The position numbers and the translations under genes are program-made. The notes under the pieces were generated by a model. That model did no database searches and had not been told where the DNA came from. It saw only the letters and a list, made by a program, of their open reading frames with translations. Positions 39,213-39,223 of a stretch of DNA of 39,223 nucleotides are shown here, piece after piece (the first letter of the stretch is position 1; each line of letters starts with the position of its first letter). Source of the DNA: Erwinia sp. OLFS4 (lineage in GTDB: Bacteria > Pseudomonadota > Gammaproteobacteria > Enterobacterales > Enterobacteriaceae); contig NZ_MOMB01000067.1 in assembly GCF_002752165.1 (NCBI RefSeq), forward strand, positions 1 through 39,223, in the 5' to 3' direction.

Positions 39213-39223
39213 GTTTGAAGCTG

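Noticed and set aside
39097-39223. Long direct terminal repeat, as in a linear phage or element
   Set aside because: It is exactly 127 bp, lies inside genes that read through the junction, and fits an assembly overlap of a circular plasmid.

Overview
The window is a complete circular plasmid presented linearly. Its last 127 bases (39097-39223) repeat its first 127 exactly, so the replicon is about 39,096 bp and the cut lies at the virB11/coupling-protein junction. Family content points to a conjugative plasmid of Enterobacterales: an IncI/IncL/M-style RepA under antisense-RNA and pseudoknot control, IncX/R6K-like transfer genes (ActX, VirB1-11, a TaxC-type MOB_P relaxase), an Hha-like protein, StbAB, EexN, HigBA, and an R64-type IVb thin pilus cluster. 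I see no resistance gene, insertion sequence, integron, CRISPR array or tRNA. The host species cannot be read from the sequence.

Layout, following the circle. From 27.4 to 39.2 kb lies the conjugation operon: a LuxR-type regulator, two small proteins, the RfaH-like antiterminator ActX, then virB1-virB11 with an extra membrane protein between virB10 and virB11. It crosses the junction into a coupling protein encoded as two overlapping cistrons (113-2073) and a TrbM/KikA protein. With no convincing terminator, this runs straight into the type IVb pilus genes (2481-13990): a TcpQ/PilL lipoprotein, PilN secretin, PilO, PilP, PilQ ATPase, PilR, PilS pilin, a second PilT-like ATPase, PilV with a phage tail-collar tip, a PilM-like protein, PilU peptidase and a lytic transglycosylase. 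The mating channel and the pilus that stabilises or selects mating partners may therefore be expressed as one unit of about 25 kb.

From 14 to 19.5 kb is the probable leading region: gene remnants, a J-domain protein behind a promoter containing a perfect palindromic operator, three small unknown or HTH genes, a 34-bp palindrome, ssb, and the stbA-stbB-stbC operon on the minus strand. From 19.45 to 23.4 kb are the Stb direct repeats, the probable oriT, a MobC-like accessory gene and the relaxase gene. A complete second gene with its own strong ribosome binding site is embedded in another frame of the relaxase gene. From 23.4 to 27.3 kb come the Hha homologue, an orphan Phd/StbD-type antitoxin, replication control and repA, a hairpin-rich 1-kb origin region, the HigBA toxin-antitoxin pair, a small unknown gene and the EexN exclusion lipoprotein.

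The most unusual signals are: the gene embedded in the relaxase gene; the near-identical 17-residue C-terminal tails of VirB5 and EexN; the PQPxGDWxD motif shared at the same position by VirB7 and the pilus TcpQ lipoprotein; the split coupling protein; lost Walker B aspartates in the coupling protein and VirB4; and the large palindrome plus an oriT-shared repeat upstream of ssb.
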